DNA of 64,000 nt from Cerioporus squamosus (taxonomy: Eukaryota > Basidiomycota > Agaricomycetes > Polyporales > Polyporaceae), in NCBI GenBank assembly GCA_022592435.1, contig JABYQS010000098.1, forward strand, positions 1 through 64,000, read 5' to 3'. Shown piece by piece: positions 22,350-35,900 of the stretch. A program made the position numbers and the translations under genes. The first letter of the stretch is position 1, and every line of letters starts with the position of its first letter. The notes below the pieces were generated by a model. It was not told the origin of the DNA and searched no databases. It saw only the letters and a program-made list of their open reading frames with translations.

Positions 22350-25009
22350 ATGAGTCTTCCGCATATGTGCCCGGTCTACGTGCTGACACTCCGTGTGCCG
22401 CAAGAGTCCTCTGATCCCACCGGCTGCACGTTCCATCGTCGCTCATGCTCTCCCAGGTTACACGCTGGTAAGTCCGCGCCGTGATTTGGGATGTTCAATG
22501 TGTATCAACATTTACTTATCATACTCTGCATACAGAAGGTATCAAACTCTACCACAGCATCTGGACTCGGAGTCGCCCCGCTGCCTCTGCCATTCCCAAC
22601 GGAGAGCCCGAGGTACGTCAGGGGATCGCAACGTCGATCTGGGAGGTGCTCACCCTCCGGCGTGCAGCGACTCCGCAGACAAGCATGGGCTTGAAGCCCG
22701 GGAAGTGCCTCAGGTACATCTCCGACTCCCTACTGCGTAGCTGCAATCCCTGACATCTTCTTGACAGCTCCCTCTGCCCGTATCCGCCGTCTCGAAGGCT
22801 AGCAGTGACGCCGTGCCATCGGACACAGTCCACACTACTGCGAACGTGAGTTGTGGTGCTGTCTCCGGCAATCTGAACGGGCACTCACGTTCAGCGACTT
22901 TGCAGGCTCCCGAGGAGTCGCTCATGTACAGCGCGCCGAAAACGAGTCTGCTACTGCCCGGCTCGCACGCCAGCATGCCTACTAGTACAGAGAGGTATGC
23001 ATAAAGTGCGACGCCTGCCGGGGCGATACCCGCCGGTCTGCACTTTGCCAGGGACACTGTCGCAGCACTTGACCGTTGCCGTGACGCTCAACACGCCTCG
23101 CTCTCGCTGAGCCGGCCACCGCATGCAGAGGAGAACAGTGCGACATCGTCGGCATGCCTCGCCGGGTTCACGGTGTGTTATGATAAGTTATAGTCTCGTT
23201 ACAAAGGGAGTTACTCACCTTCCCTCTATCCCGTGTTCGCTAGCATCCAGGTCCACTCAACACATCTGCGAGCATGTTCTAGGAGCTGCAAGAGCGTCCC
23301 TGACAGAGCCGGACCCAGAAGCGACCCGCCTGCGCATGCATCGACGCCAGACGATGCTTTTACTCCCGAGGTGCGCTACACGGGCTGTCGATGGCACTAA
23401 GACGGCCCACTGTGCGCCATGGCGGCGACCAGCCAGCAAGACAGGTATGCTGGCCGCGCTATGCAACCAGGATCAGAGCTGACAGGCTTGCAGGATGAAC
23501 GTCCTCGCCCAAGCCGAGCCGGAGCGTCGCGGCGGTATGCCACACTGCCCTGGTACGTTGTCCACTGCCGTACCCGGATGGCGCTGACTTGCTCGGCCAG
23601 CGCGTTGTGTATCGGGATCACGCCGCTGCGACTCGGAAGTCGACTCGGGAGTGGCGTCCGCCAACACGCGCACGCGAGAGACGTCCGCCTGACGTGCTCG
23701 TGCTCCGAGCCGGGAGCTGAGGCTGTCCTGTCTTGGTGCACGCGGCGTACTAGCAGAGCGCGGTATGTGTTCGTCCCGGGCATCAAGCGGCCTGCTCATC
23801 GTGCACCAGGTTCCCGACGCGATATCGTCCGCTCTTCAGCCCCCCGTGCAGAGCCGAGTGCAAAGTGGATGCTTGAGGCTCGAGAGTCGGGCCCGGGAAT
23901 GAATGTGCAGGACCTGGGTGCAACGCGGCACCCAGATAACGGGCGGACGCGATAGTCGACGCTCCCAGCTGTTCGCGACAGGTTCGCCTCGGAGTCGAGC
24001 TATCGTAATGGATTTGGTGAGTGAGCGGACCTTGCTCCGTGCGCGTTCAAGCTGACGAGTCGGATCTTGCGTTTGCGCAGCCGGATGAGGGTGGCTGCCG
24101 GCGTGCGTGCCTACTTTATGTACGTGTAAGACGCTACTGTGATGCGACTCGGACGAGTCGTCGAAGGCTGCAGGTACGGACACTGGCATCAGCCCCGAGC
24201 GTCTGCATCCAAGGTGATTGCACAAGCCCTCGCCACGGAGCAGACGAGCGGCAGGACGTGCCTTGCATGTGACAACCATGAGAGCTTGGTGAGTCCTCCC
24301 CGTTACACGTATCCGCGCTGCAAGGACGCAAGATATGCTCACCTTGCTGTCACAGAACCCCGCTGCCCACAGCTGACGGACACGGCCTCGGCGCGATGTA
24401 TGCACGGCACGCACCCGGACCGTCTGCGGCGGCGGAGGCTAGGCAATGCCGCTCGCGCCAGCCGCACACTTGGGACTCGAGCACCCGGAGTCCGGAGTTC
24501 TGCATGCGCGGCGATGTCTGTACGGTACTTTATTCCTGCCGACGGACGAGCGCGCAAAGACTCACCTGAGAATCGATAGCTACAGCGGGGACGCATGCGA
24601 CGTCCACGCGCTCTCGCTGCTCGAAGGTTCGGACATGCTAGATGTATGCGGCGTTTGGGCCGTCTGTCGTGCGGCCGTACTGACTCGTCCCCGCTGGTAA
24701 GGTCACCAGAGTCGGCGTGTTCGCTGTCGGACGGCGTTCCAGGAGGCCTGCGTGCTGTGAAACTGGAAGCGGACATGGATGTCCGAGACGAGCACAGGTA
24801 TGTTGTTCGTTCTGTGTACCGCGACGGAGAGTGTTCAGAGTCGGGCTACAGGAGCGAGAGCTGCGCGTGCACGCCCGGGAAGGGGATAAGTTGGGAGAAC
24901 AAAGGTGTGTGACTCTGGCTGCTGTACGCGGAATGAGACATGCTCACCGTGTAATGTCCAGGTCTTCGCTTTGGCTTGCGGTGCATGTTGGCGCAGAACC
25001 AGATGACTG
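22350..25009 (+). pseudogene. T gene 2, copy 2
   Basis: Exons correspond to those of copy 1 shifted by 13459. It shares with copy 1 the extra C at the end of exon 1 and the in-frame TGA of the later exon, so both lesions predate the split of copies 1 and 2. There are a few private substitutions, for example GGCGTGCAG at the acceptor near 22667. The product is unknown. Confidence 0.5.
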
Positions 25010-28000
25010 GTAAGTCGTGCTCGATGTGAAAGCAGCATGGGCGTGTTATGTACTGTAGCTGGCCGAGCGGTACATCAGCTTCACTGACAGACGGCATAAC
25101 ATGACAGATTCGTGAATTAACCACCAGTAAGCTCCCCGCACCTCGTCGATCGCGCACGCTATTGCGATCACGGGTAGTGTGTGCGAAGCTTTAATCACAT
25201 AGAGCGGGACCTGAGAACGACGGCACATATCTACGTGGTGCAAGAAACCATCGTGCGCCGCACCTTCAGAGACCGCCGCTACTTCAGTACTTAGTCACCG
25301 TCATCAGGGGCGCCCTGCCGCCGCACCCCACCACCGCACTTACTCGGAGCGATGGTGGAGTGCGGCCTCGAAGGATGGATGGCCCATGGGTACGAGACCA
25401 CGCCCGACAGTCTCCACAGAGAGCTTGTACAATGTGCGATAGGATTGCTCGAGCGCAAACCGAGAAGCAACATACACTAGTACTCACCATTCATCAGCTC
25501 CAAAGCACCGCGCACACGGAGGCTCATGGAGAGCGTCCCGCCATCGTCGCCACCCTCCGTATGTAACTTCAGCCAAACCCGGACCCGATCGCATCGCTCT
25601 CGGGCCCTAATCCGCTGTTTCTGCTTGACTGCGCTGGGCTCCTGCTATGCTCGACCATCCCGTCGTCCTCGAGGGCCCGACATGTGCACAGGGTTCAGAC
25701 ACAGTCCTGCCAGGTAGTCGCAGTCGCAGCAGACCGAACCAGTGGTACTGCGAGGGCGCGAGTCCATTCAGTGCCACCATCGGGGCAGGACGCCGAGACA
25801 AAGTCGGTACGTACGGTATGCACAAAAGTTGGAGGGGGCGCCGACTCGGACCGCGAATCTTGGGAAGCTTACCCTCGAGTGAGGCTCCATCGGAAGGCCT
25901 ACGCCGCCGGGAGCAGAACGTACTTTGCGGCGTGAAACGCAAGCGACGCAACGCACCTGTACGCCCAATGTACGCCTGCAGGAGGAGAACGCAGCGATCA
26001 GTGGATAGATGCGTCAGGGACGTTCGAACGTCATCCCGCGTGCATACTTACCCCAGTAGTCTCTTTGTTAGCCATAATGCTTCGTCGTGATTGTACCCGG
26101 CGCTCTCAGATCTCGCTTGCAAGCGCAAGCTGGTGTCTCTCGCGCGCCCCCAGGCGTCTGCGGAGCCGGACGTCGACGGCCCCAAATCGCAGATGGTCTT
26201 CGCACGTCTATCCGGTCTTGCACCGTGCCTGCTCAAACTTCTGGTAGCAGCAACGCAACGGGTCCTCCTCCAGGTCGGTGGCAGCTCGCAGGGCAGCGCA
26301 CGACGCCTGAGGTTACGGTTACGCTCGAGCTGTTCGCGGGAATCCGTGTACGACCGGATGGACCAACGCGATCTCGAGCTTGAGCGACGAGTGGTCTGAG
26401 CCCAGTGCAGATGTGCGTGCGGGCATCCTTGGTTCTACACCGCGACTTCATGTTCAATCACTGGCACCTGATCCGCCAGTGGATAGTGGTCGCACAACCG
26501 CGCTGAGTACGTGCCCTGAGTACGTCCCCGTCCACGTCCATGTTTCGGGGCTGCCGCGTGCGTCCGAGTCGACGGCGACGCAGAGCGACTCGTATCGTGC
26601 GTGTTCGACCTTCTCTCGCCGTCTCCGCGCACGGTGATGGACTCGGGGCGAGCAGCAAAGGCGCGAAGTACAACCGCCGAGGGCCGCTCGCTCCACGATG
26701 CCCGCCGTCGTGAACCGAGCGATCTGGAGGCTGGAGTTGTCAAGCCAAGAGGCACAGCAGCCGGGCTGTGAGGTTCGTGGCGACTGAGCACGCGTGCCAT
26801 GTGTCGTGCGAGTTGTACCGCGGGTGGATGATGCATGTGTACCGAACGTCGAGCGTCGAGGAATCGGAGCGGCGGCACTAGCACCCAGCCGAGTACACAC
26901 TCGCACATCACGTCCTCTTGCTCTCGTTTCGGTTGAGATTGCGGGGGCGGGGCGGACGTGCGGACGACGAGGGAGCGCCGGGTGGACTGCAAACTAGTAC
27001 TGAGTTGGAAGATAGTGACGGTGGGCGCAGAGGGTTTACATGGACGCAGCAGAGACTGGTGAGTCTTGCTCGCACTCACCAAAGTACTCCTCCGTTCGTC
27101 GGGGTCTGCGTTCGTGAGATGCTGTTGTACTCGTACCTCCGTCCTCTGTGTCGTCCATCGAGCAAGTTCCCGGCCTGTTAATGTCGAGTGGGCACGAACC
27201 CACGCAGTCCTACGCAGATTGATTGGAGTAGAATTAGGCCGGCTACAAATACTACTGCGTATCTGCGTAAACAGCGGGCCGCTAAAACAGGCTCCAGGAT
27301 ACGAACAGTCTGGAGGAACATAGGGTGCAGGAAACGGACTTGCCAATGGAGAGGGACACACACCAACATGCCAGGGTCTTGTCGGCAAGCTGATTCGGAC
27401 ACGCCACCGAAGGAGACGGTGTCTTGAAGGAGTGGAGACGAGGAACGCGGTACGCCCATCCGGCCACTCTCTTCACCATATCCGTGCATGCGCGCGCGAG
27501 AGGAGTCGAAGTTCATCGAGCGGTGCACGGTGTGAGGCGCAGGCAAGTCAACGAGCAGACGGGTGCTGAGATAGCGCGGGTGCACGCATGGCGGTCGAAC
27601 AAGCCGAGAGCGTTGGGGCCGCGTCTCACGGGGTAGTATGGGGAGGACGGGGAGCCTGGGCTGTGTGAGCAAAAAGTGCGAAAGGCGGGAGCGTCGTGCG
27701 AGGGTCGCTGAGACGGCGGGAGAATACGATCAGTCTGGACCAAATGACACGGAATGTGGACTACTGGAATCTTACCAGGCAGAAGGTCTGAACAGCGCAG
27801 AGACACTGTGTTACTGTGTGCATGAGAAGCTCGAAACGTTCGGGTGGAGCACGGTCTTGCAGGAGACGGCGCCGTCTTGAAGACTCTTGCAAGTTGCCGG
27901 AGACAGAGGACGAGGAGTTCACCTGCGCGCCACGCGCGAGTCGAGGTCGCTCACGAAACGTCGACCGGCGCACGGTCAGAGGCGGAGTGACAAGTGAACA

Positions 28001-28047
28001 AGCAAGCGGGTGCTCTTGGCGACGGTCGACTCGAACAAGCTGAGCCT
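25010..28047. other. 3' part of T2, unresolved
   Basis: It has the same possible exons as the matching part of T1 (about 25684-26640), again without a consistent splice model. The distal 800 bp resemble T3 rather than T1. Confidence 0.3.
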
Positions 28048-28421
28048 GCGAGCACTGGGAGCGTTGATCGGGCTGCGGTGGGCTCGAGGGCGGGGTGGAT
28101 GGGAGCCGCGGGAGACGCCCAGACTGGCGAGGGGAAGTCGTTGTTCTCCGCGTCGACGACGGCACACGCGTCTTGAAGACGGACGCCGACGACGAGGAGC
28201 AAGTCGCGCACGGTGCAGGCAGCGAGCGCGGACAGAGGCGAGTGACGCGCGAGTGAGGACAGACAGCGTCGATCGAGCCAGGGCGGCTGTTGACGCGGAC
28301 GTTGGGGGCCTCGTGGGGTGCGCTCGTTGGCGCGCTCGCTGCTTTTCTCTTCGCCCTCGTCGCTGGATACGCCTTCTGCCCTCCTCTCCTCGCACTGCGC
28401 ACTCGCTGCTCGTTGCTCGCG

Positions 28422-31377
28422 ATGACCCGCTTCGGGGACTTTGCGCCCCTGTGCCACCAGGTGCCCTCCTATGCCTGGTGCAACCTCTTCTACCGCCAGG
28501 TTCGTCTGCCGCCTCCTCTCCCTGTCCGCACTCGCTCACGCCGCGCACAGATCGAACACCACAACTCGAGCATCCTCCAGGCCGTGTCTGCAGATGCCGT
28601 CTCCGCCCCCGTCGGCGTCAACCCCGAGTGCGGCATCCTCCGCGTCGGCCACGAAGGCTCTCTCGCCAACGTCGCCAACATCATCGCTTGTGCGCTCAGC
28701 ATCATCTTCACCCTTCTCCTCATCGTATGGACAACCAGAAGGAGAGCTGCTGTCGGTGAGTCCCTGTCCTGTCCCTCTTCCTTCCTTCCATTGTCGTGTT
28801 CGTTTGCGCCCCTTCCCGCTGCACGTCCCTCTTATCGCTGCTCCTTCCCCTCGACCGTGGCGGTATGCACCCTTCGTGCATCCATCCAAGCCGCCCCGTC
28901 GCCGTTGCGCCATGTCCCGTTTCACAATCGTTCCCTGCCTTATCGTCGCTCTGCCTCTCCGGCGGCATGCATCCCCTGTGCTCGCATCCGAGACCAAGGT
29001 CTACGACCGCCATCGCGCCGTGCCTCTCACGCCTTCGCGAGCCCTCCTTGCGCTGTCGAGCACTCGTCGTGTGACGCATACAACCACCTCGTTCCTCCGT
29101 GACCCACTTCCAGCGACGTTGCATGTGGTTGCAACAGTCGGACACGCCGCATGCTCCTCCCCAGCGAACTGCAGCCGTCAGGACGACTGGCCGACCGCCC
29201 ACCTTCGCCTCACCTCCAGCGACGACGGGGTGGCAGTGGGAACACGGTGTCAGGTCGTGCGCTATTGTCTCCTGCCCCGCAGGCGCGCCATTGAGGCAAC
29301 CGTCCAGTTCGCAGCACGCGCCAGCGTCGTATCTCTCCGCGCTGCCCATGGCGGTGACTCCCCAGGCAGGGCTCAGTGCGGTGTGCTGAGTAGCCATGAG
29401 CGTCATGCCATCCTCTTCATGGGGCGAGCCGGGGTGGATCGACAGGCTTGCAGCCAAGTGTGGACTCCAGCGAGGCGTGCGTCGGCTTCCCTGCCTTCCA
29501 GTCTATCTGGCCGCCGGCGGGCAGCTGCGTCGATCGTGGGTTTCGGTCTCCGCGAGCACCGCTGCGATAGCCACAGCAGCCGTCCTCTTCCGCGACGCGT
29601 TCTCGTGCACACGCGGACGACTCGCACGACTCGGGCCTAGCCAAGGGCCTAGCTCCCCTTACATTCTTTGGCTGCAAGGCTCTCGTCTCTCTTCTGCTTT
29701 CACCCTCTCCATCATCTGTTCTCGTCAGTGTGCGGTGGCGAGTACCAACCGGTGTCGATCGCACAGTCTGCTAAGTACCGTCCGCACCGCACGTTCCGCA
29801 CGCCCCCTCCCTGCGCGTCCGTAGTTGCAGCCGTCACGGCATCCACCTCCCCTCCCCTCTCTCCCCTGCACCGACGGACGGCAGATCGGGCACGGGTGCG
29901 GCCGTGCTATGCGCCATGCATCGTCGACGCACGATGGGGACGTGGTGTCAAGCCTTCCGTTATTGTCTTTCCGCGCAGGCGCGCCGGTTTCCTGTCCAGT
30001 TCGCAGTACGTGCCAACCCCGCCGCGCCGTCACCTCCACGCCCGGAGCTGCGCGCGATGCAGTGTCGGCGGGACCACATAGCGCGGCCTGACCGTCGTGT
30101 TGTTGGCACGCGTCGCGCGCACTGATCAGACCCAAGCAACGCCGTTCGAGGTGGCGGCTGTTTTCGTCGACCATCTCAGATGTCCGTCATCGAATGAGAG
30201 GCGCGTCGGCTTCCCTGTCTCGCACCTATCAGGCGTGCCGGCGGGTAGCTGTGTCGATCGTGGCGTTCGGTCTCCGCGACGCGGGGAAGCCGCCGCCGCT
30301 GGCAGCGCGGTCTTCCGCGACTCGTGCTTAGCATACTCCTTCTCTCCCGTCCTCGATATCTCTCTCAGACGCACACGCTAACCCCCTCCCTCACAGGCCG
30401 GGTCGAGTTCCGAATATTCCTCGTCCTCTACCTCATCACCCTCCCGCTGCAGCTGCTCTCCACCGGCGCATTCCTCGAACAGGGCTCGACCGCGCTCACT
30501 GCGATCACCGCCGTGCATGCCGGCTTCGTCGCCGCGACCTTCTGGGCGCTGCTCGGGAACGCGATCGTCAGCACGCAGGTCGTCGAGGACGGCACGATGA
30601 GCTCGTTGGTGGTGAGTCCCAGGCCTGCGGCCCGCGTCTGAGATCGTTCGCTGACGCACGCGCGCAGCCGTTTGACTTTGCGATCCTGGCGTTCCTGGCG
30701 GCGACGATCTACATTGCGCTGGACGTCGGCTTCTCGTTCACGACTGTGTTTGGGCCGTCGAACCCGCCCGACGCCCTGGGCAGCATCCCGCTGTTTGTCT
30801 TGACGAGTATTTGGCCGGGCGCGTGAGTGTTCACTCTGTTCCTCTCCTCCTTCGCTCGATCCCACTGCCTTGCTTCCTCGCCGCCGCCTATGCGCACCTC
30901 CACTGCCCTGTACCCCATCTCGCTGCGTCTTCCCACACCCTCGCACCGCACACGCTGACGCCCCGCTGCAGCGCCGCAATATTGTACTTCGCTATCATGG
31001 CATACGTCGTGCTCGGGCTGCTGAACGAGCTCCGCCCGATGTGGTACTACGTCCTGGCTGCGGTCCTCTTCGTCCTCAGCCAGCTGGACTTCTTCTTGCT
31101 GAGCAAGGTCATTTGCAAGGTGCGTCTTCCGCACACTTTCGGCGTCGGGTCCACGACTGACGCATTTGCTGCTTCATCGCGCGCGGAACAGGCGGCAGCT
31201 ACGGGTGGGGTGAGCAAGGTGGACGGATCGTTCATTGCGACGTTACTCGAGACGGCCGCCGTCGGCGTGCTGTTCTCACCTTTGGAGGGGTATGCATCGT
31301 CCTGGCGGGCGATCGCGTCGTGGGCGTGCAGGCGTCGCGTAGATAGAGTTGTGTGTAGTAGTATGAAATATATTTAG
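28422..31377 (+). CDS. CHS7: Chitin synthase export chaperone Chs7, array copy 3, chimeric 3' end
   Basis: Exons are 28422-28499, 28551-28755, 30397-30611, 30668-30822, 30972-31119 and 31192-31377, giving 328 aa. All splice sites and the frame are intact. It differs from copies 1 and 2 at several synonymous sites and carries Asp-Ala (SADAVSAP) where copies 1 and 2 have Asp-Pro, as in copy 4. Its tail is the same T-derived 33 residues, with one change in the Arg-rich part (WACRRR for WARRRR). Intron 2 is 1641 nt, with the internal duplication. Confidence 0.87.
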
Positions 31378-32361
31378 TTGTGCTCTACGTTGCTGCGTGC
31401 GTGTGCGAGAGCTAGGCGGCTAGCGAGTGTTGAGCGGGGCCACCCGGGGTGCGCGTCGGTGCTGCGTAGACAGACGTGGGTAGTAGCAAGAAGTATACTA
31501 CGTTCTGCGCGGTGGATGCGTGCACGAGAGAGTCGGAGGCGAGGAGCAGCAGAATGGAGTCGGAGCGGCGGCCGACGGTGAGCGACTGGCGAGTGACAAG
31601 CGGGGCAAGATCTCCCGGATCGATCGTTTGCCTCAGGACGCTATGGGCACTACATAGAACACTGGGATGTGCTCCCTTCATCGTATGCTTCCTCTAGTGC
31701 GGCACACTGCCCCAGAGGACAAATCGAGAGGTCTGCAGGACTTGGTGGACTTGGGATGGGAGAGAACTGCTTACCCGGTCCTCTGTGGCTGGCCTGCGTG
31801 TACCACCTGGGTGGTTAAGTCGAAGTAAGTAGTTCGCGTTGCGAAGCAAGTCGGGGTCCTTGTTCATAGAGCGACAGTGGTATTTCGTGTTCAATACATC
31901 TACAGCAGCTATTACATGTACTAGAGACTGGGAAAGAAACGAGAACAGTGTGCAGGATACAAACCGGAGACGGATACAGCGGTCGGGAGCCGCTCCGAGC
32001 CTCGGGCGCCTATACCGCACTTGCCGGGTCGTGCGCGCGCTGCCTCTCTTCCACCACGACCACCACTATGCACTCACACTCGCTCGTTCTGGCCTCGTTC
32101 TTGCTTTTCTCCGAGATCCTGGCTCTGGAAGTGTGTGCTCCCTGCGAACACGGTCTCTGGAACCTTGACATCTCGACCTCGAACGCGCGGACTGGATGCT
32201 GGCAGCGGACGTGATGTAGCCCCGGAGAAGAGGTAGCATGTGTACGCGCAGGGAATCATAGTGAGTTCTCCATGTGTACTTGGGCGAGTAGGTACGTACC
32301 GGGTGCAGATATGGTGCGGGTGCGACTGGCATATGTGCCGTAGCTATACGCCCGCATGCAG

Positions 32362-35300
32362 GCAGCTACTGGACACGACCCGGCCTCGGAGATCGTCAGA
32401 CGAGGCGAGAGACGCGAGAATTCGCACCAAGGTAAGTACGCCTCGCCTCGTATCGGCTCCGCTCGTGCGTGCAGGCTGGAGGACGACGTGGTTGACGTTC
32501 GGGACGGCGCGCAGACACTCTGCTGGGAGATCTGTGCTCAGACTGGGTTAGAAGCTGCCCCGGGATTGCGAGCTGACCACACACGTACCTAGCTAAGCCT
32601 CGCGGCTCTCCCTGTTTCCTCCGACACGCGAAACAACCAGAATGCGCCCGGGAACGCTGACTCGAGGTACGTCAGAGCCAGTCCATGGGCTAACACATTG
32701 TGAATGCACCTCAAGCGGCCTATTCAGCAGGCCTGTCTTCGTCGAGCTGGAGGTCCAGAATCATGTCGGGTGAGAGCAGTCTGTGCGGACAAGGTACATG
32801 AGCGGATGTTGTACGACGAAACTCCGTGCTCACCTGCATGCAGCATACAGAGAACGCGTTACACGTGTTTGCTCTCACCGCTGCACGCCGCGTCGTCCGC
32901 ATGTCAACAGCGCGCGGTCCCGGCAACCTGCTCGAAGGTAGCAGATCAGAACAGCAAGCCATCAAAGTCTAGGAAGCACTCACGAAACTCGACAACGAGG
33001 ACGCGCTGCGCGCGTCCTCTCTCCTCCAGAGGCTCGGGCTGCAGCGAACAGGGAGCGGAGAAGCAGCTGCGGAAGACGACCACAGCGTGGTGGCGAGCAG
33101 CCCGGGAGCTCGACGTGGCCTGGGAGAACGTGCCCGGGAGTGCTGGCAAACAGCCCGGGAGCTTGAACGCGGGCTCGACGACGTGCCCGGGAGCGCTGGT
33201 GACGTGTCCACAAGCCGGCAGGAGGCGTAGGACGAAGTCAGTGCAAGCACCGCGGTATGCGCGATCCTGGCGACGTGCTGGGAGCCGTGATTGACAGGCA
33301 GGTTAGCAAGGTCAACACTGGACGCTGTCGCAAGCAGGTGAAGGAAACTCACGAAGCTCAATGACGAGGACGCGCGCAACGCGTCCTCTCTCCTCTAGAG
33401 GCTCGGGCTGCAGCGCACAGGGAGCGGAGAAGCAGCTGCGGAAGACAACCTGGGCGCGGTCACAAACAACCCGGGAGCTTGACATCGCCCACGAGTGCCG
33501 GGGAGCGTTCTCCACGCATTTGCAACCGGGCGGGAGCTGTATACAACGAGGCCTGCGGAGGATGACCGGGAGTCGCCGATGACGGTGTCATGAGAAACCT
33601 GCACTGGAGGAGGCAGGTATGAGCCACGCAGTCTACAACGGCGAAGAGCTAACTGACGTACACAGTCATAGCGTAAATGGTTGGAGCCTTCATGGTGTCG
33701 TACGTCGAGTCCGGGAGCTCGGTAGCGGCATAGAGATGGCGGTGTAGAGCCTGGAGAAGGGATCGCCACTCGCGTCGCGCCACATCGCGGCTCTCGAGTG
33801 GTGACGGGCACCTCCCAATCACCAGAGACATAGGAGGGGGTTGGGGGAGTCGTAGTCCTCGGGATGCCTCTCCTGGCCGAGCGTGGCCTCCGATGTCGCA
33901 GCTCGTGCCCGGAAGGTAGAGAAAGTCGCCCGGGAGACTCTGCCGCGTCCTCGTGATGTGCCATGTCGCGTAGACATGTCGCTGGTCAGAGCTCGCATGC
34001 CTGGTCTTGGTGCGTCACAGCGGGCCTAGAAGTGGAAGCGAGTCTTCGAGAAGACTGCGGGAGCGAATACAAGGTGAGTGACTGCCTTCATGCATCACAG
34101 ATGAGATATGTGACTTACACAATCTAAGATGTGTCGTCCCATGGACATCGACATGGTGTACGCGCCTGGGCATAACCTTCGACGTGGTGGTGCGTGCCTG
34201 GGAGAGCGTATCGAGTACTCTTACACTTGCGTAGGGCTGCGCCGGCCGCTTGAGTCGTTGTCGCAGGTGTGGTGTTTGGAGGCAGTGCATGCGCTGAGAG
34301 AAGAACAGTCTCGCCCGGGCGGCACGCGTAGTGTTCAGTCGCAGCACGCGTCAGGATGCCGCTGCTTCGCTCACGACCAGTGTTCGCATTGAGCTGGAGT
34401 CGTCCGCGTCACGTCCGCGTCAAACTGTGCAGAAACGCAGGCAAGGAAGGTGCGTACCTCTTGTTCTCCTCAAGTACACCGCTCCGCGACTCGGAACTCC
34501 CCGACGATGTGAGGCTGCTTGTTACGGCCGAAGCTGGGCCGGCTGGGAACAGCGCGAGTGGTTGATGGAGAGGTGCAGGCAGTAGCGAGATGAGTGACGA
34601 GTGCAGCTTACAGATGGCAGACGGCACCATGAGGATGGAGGGCAGCGGCAAGTGCAATGCAGACAGGGGACAGCGTGGCAGGGAAAAGGTAGGAGGCAGG
34701 AGAGGCCGTGGAGGTTGCTGTCTGAGGGATGAGTGTTGTGGTGAGAGATGTCGCTGTGAATGTGGGACGACTGTGTGGCCTCAGTGATTGTGCTCTCCGC
34801 TGTGAAGGGAAGCGGCCAGCGATATGAGCAATGGTTAGCGAGGTCATCACCGCTTGTTCAGCGGCTCCATCAGCACGCATCCTACTGCGGTCTCGGTCTA
34901 GGCTAATCCCGCTTGTAAGCACCCGGCACTAAGGACCGCCTTCGCTTTGTATGCTGGATGATGAATCAGTACTGAGCCGAGGATCCTACTAGCTGTACCT
35001 TGGCTTAGAAGCCCATGTCTGGGTCAGTGGTCTGCGTACTGAGCCATGAATGCCTGAAGTAGAGTAGGTATCTCAAAAGTCTGAGTAACACGAGAGTCGG
35101 GACAGAGACTCAAACTCCGATGACTTGTCGAGATCTTCTGCTTGCTTTCTGCCCGGGATACTTAGCTGCGCTAGCCAGCCGCGTTCTCAATCCGATGAAC
35201 GAGGCAGGCACGCCCGCAACATCCAGAGAATATTCTCGAATGACATTCCCGGAAGTTGAATCTGCGTCCTTCTGCCAAGAGTGCTTACTCGCACTTCATC

Positions 35301-35900
35301 TAAGTAAGTATAAGCCAAGATCATGTGAGCCATAGACACAACCAGTGTACCATGGAAGCTCATATGCTACTGAACATAGGATCTGAGTTAGCGGCCTAGA
35401 CAAGATTCTGTTTGTGACTGAAGTAACTAGAGGCCGCCGGCTGCACACTCGGAAATGCATATCGATCAGTGGGACAGTGGCAGCCCTCATCACTCAGCAT
35501 CGTTGCATAATGTGCTGTTAAGGCACTCACTGTGCTGGATGGCAGGATGGCATAAATGCGGCTAGATCTGAGCTCAGAGAAATGGCGAGCGCGACCGTTA
35601 GGCGCTACCACTACGCCATGCACAGATCTAGATCTGGACTGCCGCTCGCACTTGTCTGCCCTCGTACACGCCGCACAACGTCAAGCGTGCACATACTGAG
35701 CCCAATTAAGTATTGCAAGGTCCATATACTACTACCAAGTTCTGTTCTGGACCAGAGATCCAAGCATAAAATCTCTCAGCATCGCTCATCTAACCACAGA
35801 AACAGCAGGAACACTTGCAAACAGCCCCGATGCTCTCCCAGTGCATCCGCTCGCCGAGAATCCCCAAGAGCTCGCCGCAATATTGAGCATCCCCAGCTGA
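32362..35900 (+). pseudogene. T gene 1, copy 3 (longest version, frame-broken)
   Basis: It has the same exons as copy 1 plus the extra 33501-34061 segment, which itself reads in charged AREL/VREL-like heptads and so probably belonged to the original gene. Single-base losses relative to copy 1 occur in the exon near 32403 (GAGGCGAG for GAGCGCGAG) and in the exon near 32771 (GGGTGAGAGCAG for GGGCGAGGAGCAG). Each shifts the frame. The final exon ends with the same TGA at 35898-35900. The function is unknown. Confidence 0.45.
33501..34061 (+). other. Segment of T gene 1 present only in copy 3
   Basis: T1 and T2 pass directly from GAGTGCCG into AGCGAATACAAGGTGAG, whereas T3 has ~560 bp between these points. 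Short GGGAGCG repeats lie at both edges, which suggests that T1 and T2 lost the piece by a short-homology deletion before copies 1 and 2 split. No terminal inverted repeat or target duplication marks it as an insertion. Confidence 0.6.

Larger units (their letters stand above)
17852..28047 (+). repeat. T segment, copy 2 (10.2 kb)
   Basis: The segment is nearly identical to T1 for its first ~9.4 kb. From about 27.2 kb onward it carries the T3-type variants instead. Examples are GTGTC before TTGAAGGAGTGG at 27419, and CTCGAAACG at 27831 where T1 has CTCTAAACG. It also has a private deletion near 27925 of a ~60-bp stretch that T1 and T3 keep. Confidence 0.9.

Noticed and set aside
28441..29640. 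399-residue plus-strand open frame
   Set aside because: It reads CHS7 exons 1 and 2 in the wrong frame and continues through intron 2. It is not open to this length in the other copies.
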